Shown here in pieces: positions 38,995-51,099 of a stretch of 64,000 bases of DNA (position 1 is its first letter; the number at the start of each line of letters is the position of its first letter). The stretch lies in assembly GCF_000283155.1 (NCBI RefSeq), contig NW_004454171.1:8078022-8142021 (forward strand), read 5' to 3'. The notes under the pieces are model-generated. The model made no database searches. It worked only from the letters and a program-made list of their open reading frames with translations, and was not told the origin of the DNA. Made by a program: the position numbers and the translations under genes. Source of the DNA: Ceratotherium simum simum. Lineage: Eukaryota > Chordata > Mammalia > Perissodactyla > Rhinocerotidae.

Positions 38995-40970
38995 CTCCAC
39001 ATTTTTAGCCCTGCCACATAACCATAATATCCTAATATCAAAATACTCTGCAAATGTGAAGACAAAATAAAAAGTATTTGAGGAAGGAAACATATTTACA
39101 ATATTTTTCCTCTACATAGCCACATAAGCCACAGAGCTTAAATTGTTTTATTTGTGAACAATACAGAAAGAGGCTAAGTTCCTATCATGCATTTGATTTT
39201 TCAACTCTATATTTTCCCTGCTGCTGGAAGTTTAATTTTTCTCTTTGATTTTTTTTTTTTCGGTTTATGCCCTGGAAAAGTAAGGTGATAAATACAGGCG
39301 ATCATGGCAAAGTATGACGAGTGCCAGGCGCTAATGTTTTCAAATTGCTGATGATTTTTAGGGACACCACAAACTGGCCGCACTGTCAGAAGCATTTGGC
39401 AGTCATAACTGGCAGCAGGAAATCAGACTGTAAATTTAGAAAGCATTGCACCATATTCGGGAACGTACCTCAAAGTCACCTCCAAATATGTCATGGTCAT
39501 GTAGCTGGGGTTCAGCGTGACTTTAACTAGCCTTTATTATGTATTTTGTGGTACATGAAAAACTTCACAAAACACGGCTGGGCAAAGAAGAAAGTTAGTC
39601 AGTTGCATCAAGGTGAAAATTTCATCACAGTTTCCACCTGCCTCCGCCAAGTTGGAAAAGCCATTTTGCGCTGATACTTTCTTCTTCTACCCTTCGACTT
39701 GACTGAAATAATTTTAAAAATGAGTTCCATTACTTATTTCTTTAATGCTTACTAAGATGATTTTCTCAGCAACTGCTTATGTCAGAGTAAATTGATAGGC
39801 TGAAAAAGATATTTTGTTTTGATATATGAGGGCGTTAACATACCACAGGATCGTGGAGAATAAGATTTACATTGTGAACGTTAAGTCCTTTTGCTCTACG
39901 CGTTAAGCAATAAAGCCTGAGGGGAAAAATAACATTGCTGGTTACGTGTATTCTGGTAATTCATGAATTGTGCTAACAGATAGCTTATGGGCTCCTTTAC
40001 TGCAATAGCCCCAAAAGGAGCAAGCCAGCTCTGATGTAGATTTCCAGGACATTTCTGACAAAGTTCTGTATCAAAGCAACTAAAAAGAAATATGTGTATG
40101 TGAGTGTGTCTGTGTGCATGTTTATGAGTCATAACAACATGAGGGGGAAAGAAGCAAGCTTTGTTACAATTAGGGAACCTGACAAGGGGAGAGGGACAAG
40201 AGACTGAGTAGATGGAGAAGGGGGCTATTTCTCGGCAACATCCTTTAAGGGTCAGTACTAGGAATAACCTTATTGAACAATTTGAAAAACAACATACACA
40301 GTGAAGCCCAGTCTGTGAATACAAGTAAGCTTTGAAGAATATTAAACCAGAGAGATCCAGAGTCATTGTGCCCAGGCAAAAGAGTGACTGGTAAGTTTTA
40401 CTAGGTACCAGAGAAAAATAATTCAAGTACATTTTAAAAAGGAGTGTGAGTTGAAATGAATGAAAGGATCAGAGGAGTAATTTTGAAATCTTCTCAGCCT
40501 TGTTTGTTGCTAGAATTGAAATATGCAGAGCATCTTAACTTCAAAATAGTGTTGATTGAGTTAGCCCTGTGTTAGCCCTTGAGGATACAGAGATGAAAGT
40601 AAGGGGTTCTGAGTGTGCTTGGCTGCAAGTCCAATATGGTGCAGGAGGAATGGTGCACCATTGGTGGAAGCAGCATCCGGAAGGGTCAGCCATAAGGAGG
40701 TCCTGGTCCCGCAGACTACACATGGCATGCTGGGGAGCCATATGTTTCCACGGGACCCCCTGGGAGGGTTTGCAGAAACAAAGAGGCCCTGTTGAGTGGA
40801 ACCATTGCAAATGGAGGCAGTTGACGGTGATTACAGATTTCAGCCTTGCGTTTGGGCGTGATGACCCAAGGGGCAGAGAGGACCAGCCGTGTCTCAGGGA
40901 ATACCGTACCAGGCATCCAGGGACCAGGCCAGACCAGTTCCCTCTCCATGGGTGCTTATGCCAAGGGAGG
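38995..40970. other. Intron block without recognised repeats
   Basis: I see no named repeat and no exon. The GC-richer part after 40600 yields overlapping open frames on both strands (137 codons on +, 233 on -), which is what chance gives in such sequence; the minus frame also runs through the antisense of a MIR. Confidence 0.45.
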
Positions 40971-40974
40971 CAGA

Positions 40975-41228
40975 GTGCATGATGGGTAAGAGCATGGGAT
41001 CTGGAGCTTGTGTTCAAATCCTGGGTTTCCCAAGCTCTGTAACTTTGTGCAATTGACTTAGTCTCTCTAGGCTGCAGTTTCATCTGTAACACTAGAATAT
41101 TAATAATATTTAACTGGGGGTTTGTTGAGAGCATTAAATGAATTAGTATACCTAACGCACTTTGAATGGTACCTGATACATGGTAAGCACTAACTGCTGA
41201 AATGTTAGCTGTTGTTATTATTATCTCC
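40975..41228 (+). repeat. MIR SINE, sense, nearly complete
   Basis: GGGTAAGAGCATGGGATCTG, GTGTTCAAATCCTGGGTTTC, TGACTTAGTCTCTCTAGGCT, GTTGAGAGCATTAAATGAAT and ACATGGTAAGCACTAACTGC give the full MIR order. This is the best-preserved MIR in the window. Confidence 0.92.
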
Positions 41229-41229
41229 T

Positions 41230-44200
41230 TTTCGAGAGACACCCACCCTCCCTACCTTTCCTGGACCTGTTGTGGTGGCATGGGTGGAATGTCATTTCTG
41301 GTAGAGGTTGGGTGGTGATGTACTGAGAAGAGCCTGCCTGAGCTTTGGCTTATGTCCTGCCTTGGCTTTGCTGTGTAAAGAGAGAGAGCTCCCCCACCAC
41401 CTATTCCCTGAGTCTGAGGACACTTGGGCACATACCAGCCAGAGAGCAGGGCAGCCATCCGTCTCTGTCTTCTGGGTCCTCCGCCATGAGGCAGAGAGAG
41501 GGCTGTTCCTCTGGGCCCCCAGCCACCATATGCCCCACTCCTCACCCTATCCACAATTTGAGGGCTGGACTGTGTCTTCCTCACAGTGCCTTTTACGTCC
41601 CATTGCAGGTAGTCAGCAACACCTTTACCTGACTGAACACAGGAAACAAAGACCTGCCCACCTCCTTATCATATCCAAAAAGATGTAATAGAGAAAAAAT
41701 TGATTTAAAAGGAAGATCTTGCCAGAAGTCTAAGATATGCGTTGAAGAAAGCTAGATTAACACAAAATAAGTATTGACACAAATAAGCTACTTAAGCACC
41801 TCAGATCCAAATTGATTTTAAAGGAAGATCAATATTGAAGGGATGACTGTTAAAATGTTTGATCAGGAACTCTGGGTTGGTCCTGGTACAGGCTTAGGGA
41901 TATGATCTATTCCAGTTCTCTCAGGAGGATGCTGAGACAGGTGAGTATGACATAACACTGTTCTCCATGTATCATTTTAGGGAGACCCAAAAGACCTACC
42001 TAAATAGAACTATTTCATTTGTGCTGCCTAAAATTTATCACTTTGGCATATAATTTGAAATTTCATAAACTAAAGATTTGGCTTAAAAATTGTCTTCTTT
42101 AAAATTTGTAAACATAAGTTTTAAAATCTGATAAGAGTAAGCAAGGCTATTGCTCATTTAAAACTCAGTAGGAATGTGTTGAAATGTGGTCATCCAAAAG
42201 TGTAGCTGAGACTATCAGAATTGAGGGAATGAGAATTTTAGGACTGAGGTGCGGGAAGTGGTTTGGGGCGATTGTTGGAAGGGTAAGTGTGGATTGAGCA
42301 GATCTGTGTGGAATGAAGGAGCCGTGAGCTGACATCACCAGTTGAGGAGTGAGCAGCCAGGGGAGGTGTTCTGTAGTGAGAAAGAAATACCAGGAATAAA
42401 GAAGTGATGAGACCAAAGATTAGCCCTCCTCCTATTACGAAGATGAGTGGTTTTTTGTGTATCATGAATTTAGAGAAGGTACCTTGAGGGTACCTATATG
42501 GGGAACAAGAAGGAATAGGCCCTACTTTGTCTTCAGATGCTCCATTTTATCTTACGTATGTATGTTTATGTATATGTGAATTTCATAGAAGAGTTAACGT
42601 TTTGTTTGGGGGGAGAAAGGGAAAAGAGTTCTACTACTGAAAAAAATTTTTTTTTACTCACTGGCCTAGATGCCATGCTTAGGGCCAGCCCTGCAGTTCT
42701 GAGCAGCTAACTTGGCAAAAATCATGCAAGATGGGTTCTGAAATGAAGACGGTCTTTGCCAGAAGAGGAAGAAGGATCATTCTGTTCTAAAATTCATTCC
42801 GTTTCTTTCACTGAAATTTGAAGTTCTTTATAGATGACACTAAGAAGTATCATTTTATATATTTTAGCAAAAAGAGAAGACCAAAATTAATATCGACTTA
42901 TATATTAAAAACTTTTAGGGGGTTATCAGGTTTTTTTTTCAGAGTTGGTAGAAACATTATGTTGTGAAATTTTATGGTAATATTTTTTAAGTTCCATTTT
43001 TAAAGATCTTAGACATTAGAAATAAGTTTTTAAAAGAGAAATTAAGAAAGCACAATCACATTTGACTTATTCTTTCCCACAAATTGATTCAGAGAAGGAA
43101 AACATTACCCAGATGGGTAACAAATGACGAGGCAGACTTTTAAGGCACGCTTGATACCAATAGGGTGCGATGGAAGGAAGGGCAGGGGAGGCCTTGAGAA
43201 TGAGGTGAAGTCAACTGGAGTTTAAGAAAAGCAATTATTGGGCCAAAAGAATCTTTCACTTAAGGTTATTTCCCAAGAAATTAGTCATTTATTTTCATCC
43301 TTCTGAGCTTAGTTCCAATTTAGTAGGAGCAGGGAAAGCTATTTCTTTGACATTGAAGAAGAATTGTGGCTCCTCTCTCCAGGCTTGCGCTTTATTTTTT
43401 CCATATTAATCTGCTTTTGAAAGCTGAAAAGAAATCAAAACAAAATTGGGAAAGTGGTTTAACTAAAGGGTTTTTTTTTCCTTTTCAAATCTTTGGCTTT
43501 GTGTCTTCTGGATATCTTTCCATTTTTATCCCCATGGGGGATGAAGTCTATATCTAATAAGGTATTTCTAATATTAACATATCTTTGGTTTTGAATTCCT
43601 TCTAATAATGTGCCAATTTGGGGATATAAATGTGAACAATATAACATTAAGAATTTAGACTGATTCTAATATTGAGGGATATTGTGGAAATTATTATCCA
43701 CTTTAATATATCCATATTTAGGTAATTCTTGGCTGGGCCTTATTCTTATATGAAAGAATTTAAATATTTTTCTTAGTTTGGTAAGATTTAATTTTACAAT
43801 TTTACATCAGATTTTATAAATTCTTAGCATTTCCTAGAGCAAAGTTGTAAACCCAAACAAAATCCTTCCATGGAAAACTTTTTTATATAGTTAAAGTAAT
43901 TGTTTTCTAATAAATAGTGTATGTCTTTTATTGCTTTAAAATATTTCTATGTTAAGTTATCAATTGTAAACCTATGTCTGTATTATATAGGGATATTACT
44001 TACATGAACTTGCCTTCAGTATTAAAAAGAAAATTGAGGTTTAGGCAGAAAATACCTCAACTTCCTGTCCCACACATACAAACTTATCTGTGGCTACATT
44101 CAGTATAAACATCTACTCTCTGGAATTTGAGTATTTCTTCTCCTGGCTCTTCTCACCCACAGTACTCATGATCCTATTTTGTCTCCTCCAGAAGCTGGAA

Positions 44201-44530
44201 ATTCTGACATTGGCTGTTCCCCCTGTCTTCTGCGTATTCTATCTTAATCTCTCTTTGCCTACTTTCTCATTTCCTAATGTCCTATCAACTGATCACATCC
44301 ACTGTGGAATCCACTATATCAAAGGAGTAGCATTCTCTGAAGATCCTCTTTGCCCCAGCTGCCTCTGACTCTTCAGCACACTGCCATTGGCTTTTACCTT
44401 CAAAAATTCAGAGATTGTGCTATCAGTAATCTCCAGGATTTCCAAGTGTCTGAATCCAAGCTACTCTTTTCAGTCCTCAAGTTACTTAATCTCTCCAAGG
44501 CATATTATTGTATTGACCTCACCGTTTCCT
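41230..44530. other. Intron block without recognised repeats
   Basis: The first 450 bp are GC-richer; the rest is AT-rich. No exon, RNA gene or named repeat is evident. A diverged pair of ATTGATTT..AAGGAAGATC segments lies near 41700 and 41815. The 42160-42470 stretch gives two overlapping minus-strand frames with no family I recognise. Confidence 0.4.
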
Positions 44531-44546
44531 TAAAATGTCACCCTTC

Positions 44547-44615
44547 GGTGGAGGGATACACTTATATGGTGACTGACAAACAATAATGTACCAAAAAAAT
44601 TTCACAATAAAAAAA
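44547..44615 (+). mobile_element. Ultra-short retro-insertion (probable L1 3' stub) with perfect target duplication
   Basis: The 15-mer AAAATGTCACCCTTC occurs at 44532-44546 and 44616-44630, framing only 69 bp. The insert reads GGTGGAGGGATACACTTATA, GGTGACTGACAAACAATAAT, TTCACAATAAA and ends in an A tract. The exact duplication and A tail mark L1-type target-primed insertion. I believe the body is the 3' end of an equine L1; that identity is recalled, not searched. Confidence 0.85.
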
Positions 44616-44859
44616 AAAATGTCACCCTTCCTTGGTTCTGTGATTCCAGTCTTCTGGTCCTCCTCCTACTTCTTTGATGACTCATCTTTGTAGGCCTCAC
44701 TTCTTTCTGGCCAATCCACTTGTTATAACTTTTTAAATAACATAAGTAATATATGTTCACTGAAAAAAAATTAGAAGCTAAAGATGAACAGAAGGGAAAA
44801 ATATCACCTGGCGCCTGCTAAGGACGACCCCAGTGAACCCTTTTGGGGAACTAGAATTT

Positions 44860-45350
44860 TATGCCTAGAGCATTAGGGAATCATGGAAATATTTTGAGAA
44901 GGGGAATCCGTTTTTCTTTTTGCCTTTCAGAAGTTACTTTGGTTTGAGAATGGATGGGAACAGGATGGAAGATGAGTTAGGCAGCAGTTCGGAGAGAGAG
45001 ATAATGATGGCTTCAACTGAGGTCATAGCACTAGGGATGGAGAGGAATGGTGGATTCATGAGATATTTGGGAAGTGAAAACAATAGGACTTGGTGACTTT
45101 TTGGATGTAAAGAATGAGGAAGAAGGTGAAAGAGGACACCTAAATGTCTGGGTTGGGTGACTGGATTTAAGGATGATAAAAGGAGCCTGTTTGTAGAGGA
45201 AAACGAGAGTTGATTTGGGACATATTGGCTTTGAACATCTTGGAAGACATAGAATAGAGATGTGATATATATACTTAATAGGTATATGAAAACTTAAAGA
45301 CTATTTGAGGGCCATGGTTCATGAAATAATGAGAATGGATGACATTTCTC
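44860..45350 (-). repeat. L2 LINE, antisense
   Basis: AAAACAATAGGACTTGGTGA, GAATGGTGGATTCATGAGAT, GATGAGTTAGGCAGCAG and TTGATTTGGGACATATTGGC follow antisense L2 order. Purine-rich sequence to about 46.6 kb may be a more decayed continuation. Confidence 0.6.
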
Positions 45351-47339
45351 TTGGAGGGTGTATAGAGAAAAGAAAAAAATGAGAGGGTTGAAGGACATAC
45401 CATGATGTCCTGAGTCATACCCTGATGGGCAAAAAAGAGGATTCCACAAAAGAAGCAATTAGAATATTAAAGAGAAAAAAATCCAATTTAGAGATTATTT
45501 TATTTTATTATATTATTTTAAAGAGAAGAGATTATTTTAAGCACAAGGGCATGACCAACAGGACAGATGTTATGGAAAAGCCAAGTAAGACAAGAACTAA
45601 AAGTGTCCACTGGATTCATAGCAAAGCGATTTCTGATAATCTTGAAAAAGAGGAAATGGAGGCAGCAAGTGGGGGCCACTCTTGGAAAAGTTTGGCTGAG
45701 AAGGAGAGGAAGCAAGGATGATAGCTGGAAAGGGAGTAAGGAGGTCTGAGTGGTTTTTCCTTTTCTTGCTTCATTTTGTTTCTGTTCTGAGACAGCCCAG
45801 CCAACCTGAGCATGTTTCAGTGCTAATTGGCAAGAGCGGGAAGAGAGGGGAGGCAGTGCGGATACCAGAAAGAGTGAGGATAATGGGGAAGGGAGCTTCT
45901 GGAGGAGGTGGAGAGGCCCTCAGAGCTGGAGGACAAGGAGACGAGTCTAGCCTGGAGGAGAGACACCTCTTGAACATGATAGTGGGCAAGGAGGAGAGGA
46001 TGGGCGTACCTGCAGCGGAAATCTGTGACTGTGGTGGCGGGGAGCTGGGCGATTTCCCTTTTTGTGACTTCTGTTTTCCCTATCAAGTAGGAGGCAAAGG
46101 CACATTCTGAGGGTGAGGGAACTGAAGTGTGGGTTAGATGATTTGAGGAGAATAGAGAAGGTTTCAAATAGCTGCTGTGGAGAATGAAAGTTGATCAGAC
46201 AGACACCCAGGCAGAATCAAGAGCCAAGTGAGATGAGAGATCACGAATGTCTGTGCCATTGCACCAATTTGTGTGCATGATCCAGAAGCCTGGTTGAGAT
46301 CCAGGATTTCAATTTGTTATATTGGTTTGATAGGAGAATAGAGAAAAGAGAGCTAAACCTAGTGACAGAAAGCAGTTGACATGGTGGACTATAGAAGGTA
46401 GGCCAGAGCAGGGAGATTGTAAAGATAGGTAAGTACCTCCTGTGTTCTTGATCCCATTCTGTCTCTTTCAGAACTTGGAACTTCTGATAGAGGGCAATTA
46501 GAGGCAGAGATGGAGCAATTGCTGGTATTAATAAAGTCCAGGTGTAACCATGAGAATGGTTGGTTAATGTGGAACACAGGTGAAGATCAACTGCATTGAG
46601 GAGGTCACTGAGGCTAGAGGAGAGGTTATTATTGTTTGGATCAAACTGTTTTGTTTTATTTTGAGATGAGATGTCATTTGAAGTAACAATTTTATCACAT
46701 TACAAAAAATATATATTCAGTAGCTCAGATGTTAGGAAGGACTGCCATTCCCATCATCGTGTAGGAAATAGTGTCTTAAATCCTCCCCTCTGTTTTCCAT
46801 GCCCTAGGCAAAGTATGTTTGGAGGGAATTCTGTATATTGTCCAGCTTCTGATAATTTATTCGGGTTATGGATTGTCTCACTCTTGTAAGCATGTTGTTT
46901 CTATCTTACATGGAGCTGGCCTAGACTTAGAACTAAACTCTTTTTTCTTGTCTGCCCTGCTAACTTCTACCCCATGAAAACAACAACCAAATCAAAACAA
47001 ACAAAACAAGAACATTCTTATAAGGTCATTTTGTGCAAAGCAAAAAAAAAAAAATCAGAGGTTTGGAGTGATGGAAGGGAATATTATGGCAACAACTTCC
47101 AAGTCGAGTATTACATATGGCAGTTCTTTTAAAGTCCCATGGCCATTTCTGAACTGGGCTTCCATTCTCCCAGTAGATCACTTAGCTGTCTCTTCTCTTC
47201 TCTGATTTTTCACCTTAAAAAGAAGAAGAAAAGATTCTCCCAAATTCCCAGTCCTAGTGATTGTTTTCTTTAGGCTGTGCCTTCAAAGTCAGCTCCAGAT
47301 CTTTTTGCATATCAAAAACTTGGCCTAATCATTAAATTC

Positions 47340-47700
47340 AGGCAAAGGATGATAGTGGTTCAGATCGCAGCAATGGAGGTATGAGAAGACGTCAGATTCT
47401 GGGTACATTCTGAAGGTAGAGCCAATGGGTTTCATTCATGGCTTGCATAAGGGCTATGAGAGAAAGAGAGAAGTCAAGGATACTTCAAGGTTTTTGGCCC
47501 AAGCAACTGGAGAGATGAGTTGACATCAAGAGAGATGGGGAGGCTGTGGGAAAGCAGATTTTTGATGAGAGGATCAGGAGTTCATCTTTGTGAAATTTGA
47601 GGTGCATTTTTATATCCAAGTTGAGATGTCAAGCAGGCAGTTGAATGATCTAAGTTCAGGTCAGAGCTGGAAACTTAAAATTCGGAGGAGTCACAATTAA
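47340..47700 (-). repeat. L2 LINE fragment, antisense
   Basis: GAGAAGTCAAGGATACTTCA, CCCAAGCAACTGGAGAGATG, GAGTTCATCTTTGTGAAATT, GAGATGTCAAGCAGGCAGTT and AGTTCAGGTCAGAGCTGG are plainly antisense L2. Confidence 0.75.
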
Positions 47701-47879
47701 GTCTACCTCATTCCACTTGTATACCTGTATGTGTATGTATATGTATATGTATACAACTTCCCTCCAAAAAGTTTATTTTAAAATATTCTCTCACAAAACC
47801 AATCTAACAATAGGACATAGACAACCACATAGACTTTCAGTCTCTCCTCACTGGGAGACAATGCGAGTTAAATGCAGGC

Positions 47880-48524
47880 ACTGTAACCAGAGCTGATCTA
47901 AAGAAGGCATTTTTCCTGAAGTCTGAGACCACCCATATCACCCTCCAATAAAGCACAAAGTTAACAAGCCCCATCTATGTGCTCAAAATTTCCAGTCATC
48001 CAACAAGTAACTGACATCTGAAGGACATCTTGAACCTGAAAGATAGAGACCAAAACAAACAGAAACAAACACACACACCAGTCCTTGGAAGAAACAGAGT
48101 GTAGCAGAGAGAAGAAAAAAAATTAATATCCTCAGAGTGATATAAAAGGTATTGCATCCATGAAACCAGAGCAGGACTTTATAAAAAACAAGATTCAGGG
48201 AGCACAAATTCAATAGAAGAGTTGGAAAATAAATTTAAAGAAATCTCTCAGAAAATAGAGCAAAAAGATAAAGAGATGAAATAGGAAAGGAAAGATTAAA
48301 AAAAAATTAGAGAACCAGTACAAAAGATCTAACTTCAGAATATTAGTACCAAAAAGAGATAACTGAGAAAATGGAGAGGAGGAAATGAAATGAAATAATT
48401 CAAGAAAATTTCCCAGAATTGAAGTGCATGAATTGCCATATTGAAAGGGCCCATCAAGACTCCTGCATACGATGGATAAAAACAGACCTATGACAGGAAA
48501 CAGCATTGGAAAATTTTAGAACAT
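47880..48524 (+). repeat. L1/HAL1-type LINE fragment, sense (first part)
   Basis: AAATTTCCCAGAATTGAAGT, GCATGAATTGCCATATTGAA and AGGGCCCATCAAGACTCCTG belong to an old LINE 5'/ORF1-type sequence. An ERE splits it at 48525-48763. Confidence 0.55.
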
Positions 48525-48538
48525 TAAGTAAAATTTTT

Positions 48539-48749
48539 TTTTTCTTTTCTTTCTTTCTTTTCTTTTTGGTGAGGAAGATTAGCCCTGAGCTAACATCTGT
48601 GCCCATCTTTCTCTATTTTATGTGGGACACCTGCCACAGTGTGGCTTGATGAACGGTACACAGTTCTGTGCCCAGGATCCAAACCTGCCAATCCCAGGCC
48701 ACTGAAGCAGAGCACACGAACTTAACCACTACACCACCAGCCTGGGCCC
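48539..48749 (-). mobile_element. ERE SINE, antisense, with target duplication
   Basis: CT-rich tail, GGTGAGGAAGATTAGCCCTG, CACAGTGTGGCTTGATGAAC, CACTGAAGCAGAGCACACGA and a decayed head. The target TAAGTAAAATTTTT is exact at 48525-48538 and 48750-48763. Confidence 0.93.
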
Positions 48750-48763
48750 TAAGTAAAATTTTT

Positions 48764-49075
48764 AAAAAGATCTTATAATCTTCAAAAGAGAAAGAAGGAG
48801 AGAAAGAAAGAATGAGAGAGAGAGAGAAAAAGAGAGAGATCACACCCAAACATCAAAAATCACTTTGGACTTCTCAACAGTGACACGGGAAGCAAGAATA
48901 CAGTGGAGCAATGCCTTCAAAACTCTCCCAACTCTTAAAAATTACTTCCAACCTAGAATTCTATACCCAGGCAAACTGTTAATCAAGTATGAGAGAAGAT
49001 ATGTAAGTCTTAAGACATTTACCTCCTTTGCACATTTTTCAAGAAGCTACTGGAGGATATGATTATGCCAATATC
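48764..49075 (+). repeat. L1/HAL1-type LINE fragment, sense (second part)
   Basis: The frame at 48865-49062 includes QWSNAFKTL and FQPRILYPGKL, wording of an old LINE ORF1-like protein remnant. A GA-rich tract lies at 48785-48840. Confidence 0.55.
48785..48840 (+). repeat. (GA)-rich polypurine tract
   Basis: An uninterrupted purine-dominated run of AGAGAGAGAG and GAAAGAAAG blocks within the LINE fragment. Confidence 0.85.
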
Positions 49076-49120
49076 TTTTAAAACTACAAATAGAATGTTG
49101 ATTAGCCCAACTTACATTCT

Positions 49121-49316
49121 CTTTTTTTTCTGATGAGGAAGATTGGCCCTGAGCTAACAACTGTGCCCATCTTTCTCTATTTTGTATGTGGGACACCTCC
49201 ACAGCATGGCTTGATGAGCAGTATGTAGGTCTGCGCCCAGGATCCAAACCCACGAACCCCAGGCCACTGAAGCGGAGGGCATGAACTTAACTCCTGTGCC
49301 ACCGGGCTGGCCCCCC
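49121..49316 (-). mobile_element. ERE SINE, antisense
   Basis: GATGAGGAAGATTGGCCCTG, TTTTGTATGTGGGACACCTC, CACTGAAGCGGAGGGCATGA and GCCACCGGGCTGGCCCC. Near-identical flanks ACTTACATTCT and ACTTGTATTCT look like an aged target duplication. It lies 370 bp from another ERE of the same orientation. Confidence 0.92.
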
Positions 49317-50859
49317 ACTTGTATTCTAAGTCATACTTGGTCTTGTCTTGACCACATATTGATGAAGTTCCTGACTGCTCTGTTTCCTGGATCATTTTAC
49401 CCCACAGAAATGTCCTTTGACCTACCACTAAGAACCAGAGGAAAGCCATAGTGAAACCCAAAGCAGAAAATACAGAGCAGTCTGTTCCCCCCACTATATC
49501 CCTATAAGACTTGCAGTCCCCAGTCCATATTACAGCCTACCAGAGGCCCTGACTCCTGTGAGCCCTGTCTCTCGGGGCTCACTTATTTCTCCAGGAGGGA
49601 CTCTTGGAACCTATCACAGAAACAGAACTTGACAGGGACTCAGAGACCCTGTCCTGCTGACCTTCCCCTGAGGGCCTCTTGCCTTTCCTTATATGGAGGG
49701 CCCACCCACATGACTCTGCCTCCACTGGGTAGCAGCAACCTGACTCCTTCATGAGAGGTCAATCATGCCAGCCAATACTGGGCACATTTTGTCATCTGTC
49801 ACTTGTTACTAGCATCAGGTTGGGTGTGCAGTACCTGAAGTGTGTTTTCTATTGGAGTAACAATGGCTGACAACTAGACAGCAGTTACGTGAGTTAGGCC
49901 TTGTTCTGAGAACTTGACAAATATAACTTTGCCTCCTCTATGGAGGTATTATAGATAATGATAAACATGTGACTTTCACAGGTGGCTTCCCCTTGCACAT
50001 TCCCCTTGGCCCTTATTGATGGCACCTTTTGCTACCTCATTGTTGCCTCCTTCAGAGCAGTTGCAGGCCTGGTACAGATCTTTTTCATATAAGTCTTGGA
50101 AAGGTCAAGCAGGGGAAGAGATTAACGTTCACGATTAAAAATATTAATTGTCAGTTTATTTCACTTCTCTATGGTCTTCTCCACATTCCTTTGCTTAGAT
50201 TGAGTTTTCTAACTTCAACATCTTCCAACCCCATAGGAAAAAGTAGAATACTTGACTAAAAAAGCATTTGAGTTCTGATCTGCCTTGCAAACTTGAGTTT
50301 ATAGGATAATCTTTTGCAAGAGGAAGGTAGAGTAGGTCTTTTTAACTACTCTAATAACACAAGAGGTGTGGATGAGCTCTGATTTCCTCTAATATATGTT
50401 AATAAATAACATAGTTTAGCCTTACCCTTCTGTGAATATTTAAAATTCGGACCACTTCCCTAGTCATCCGACTTCTCCTATTTCCCCGTGCAAATATATT
50501 CCAGATGTAATGCATTCATCCTCGCTTCATTGATATCTACCTCATGCCTTTGTTTACCTGCGGGGGTCTGATGTTCTTCTGGGCTAGAGCCTGACTCAGG
50601 AGGAAACTCTAATTTGAATAAGAACTGATCGATCTATTATAACAAACATAGAGTTTTGTTAGTGCTGCTGCCTTGCCTTACATTTTTGTTCTCTTGACAG
50701 GCCCCACAAGCCTCCTGTTAACATATCGATTCTCAGTATAACTAGACTAAAATTGCTTGTTTGGATCAATCCAATTGGAACTCTAACAGAAAAAGTGAGC
50801 TGACAGCAAATTTATTTTAATCTTTCTAGTCAACAACAACCAACCTCCCACTGGAGATA

Positions 50860-51095
50860 ACACCAACAGTAGTAAATAATAACAATCGTCATGTATGATC
50901 ATGTAGTACAAGCACTTAGGTTTAGTATCTCATTTAATCACCACTTCTGTCTTCTTGAAAGGTTGCTATTAAAAATCCTAATTTTACTGATAAGAAAACT
51001 GAGGCCCAGGGAGCCGTACCTCAGGTCATACCCAGTTAGGAGGAGCTGGGATTCAAACCCAAAGCCTGAACTCACAGCCACTACACCTCATAATC
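50860..51095 (-). repeat. MIR SINE, antisense
   Basis: AATTTTACTGATAAGAAAAC, TGAGGCCCAGGGAGCCGTAC, GGAGCTGGGATTCAAACCCA and CACAGCCACTACACCTC give antisense MIR order. Confidence 0.85.
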
Positions 51096-51099
51096 TCTG

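Noticed and set aside
40541..41242. Minus-strand open frame of 233 codons and an overlapping + frame of 137 codons
   Set aside because: They overlap on opposite strands in GC-richer sequence, and the longer one begins inside the antisense of a well-preserved MIR. Chance frames are the simpler explanation.
42165..42465. Minus-strand frames with a hydrophobic start, considered as a mitochondrial insertion (NUMT)
   Set aside because: On closer comparison with cytochrome oxidase III wording the match was only patchy and needed forcing. No collinear mitochondrial sequence was found.
45718..46110. Overlapping frames of 130 (+) and 114 (-) codons
   Set aside because: Purine-rich, low-complexity sequence gives Gly/Glu-rich and Ser/Pro-rich frames on the two strands; no domain is recognisable, and it is probably decayed L2.
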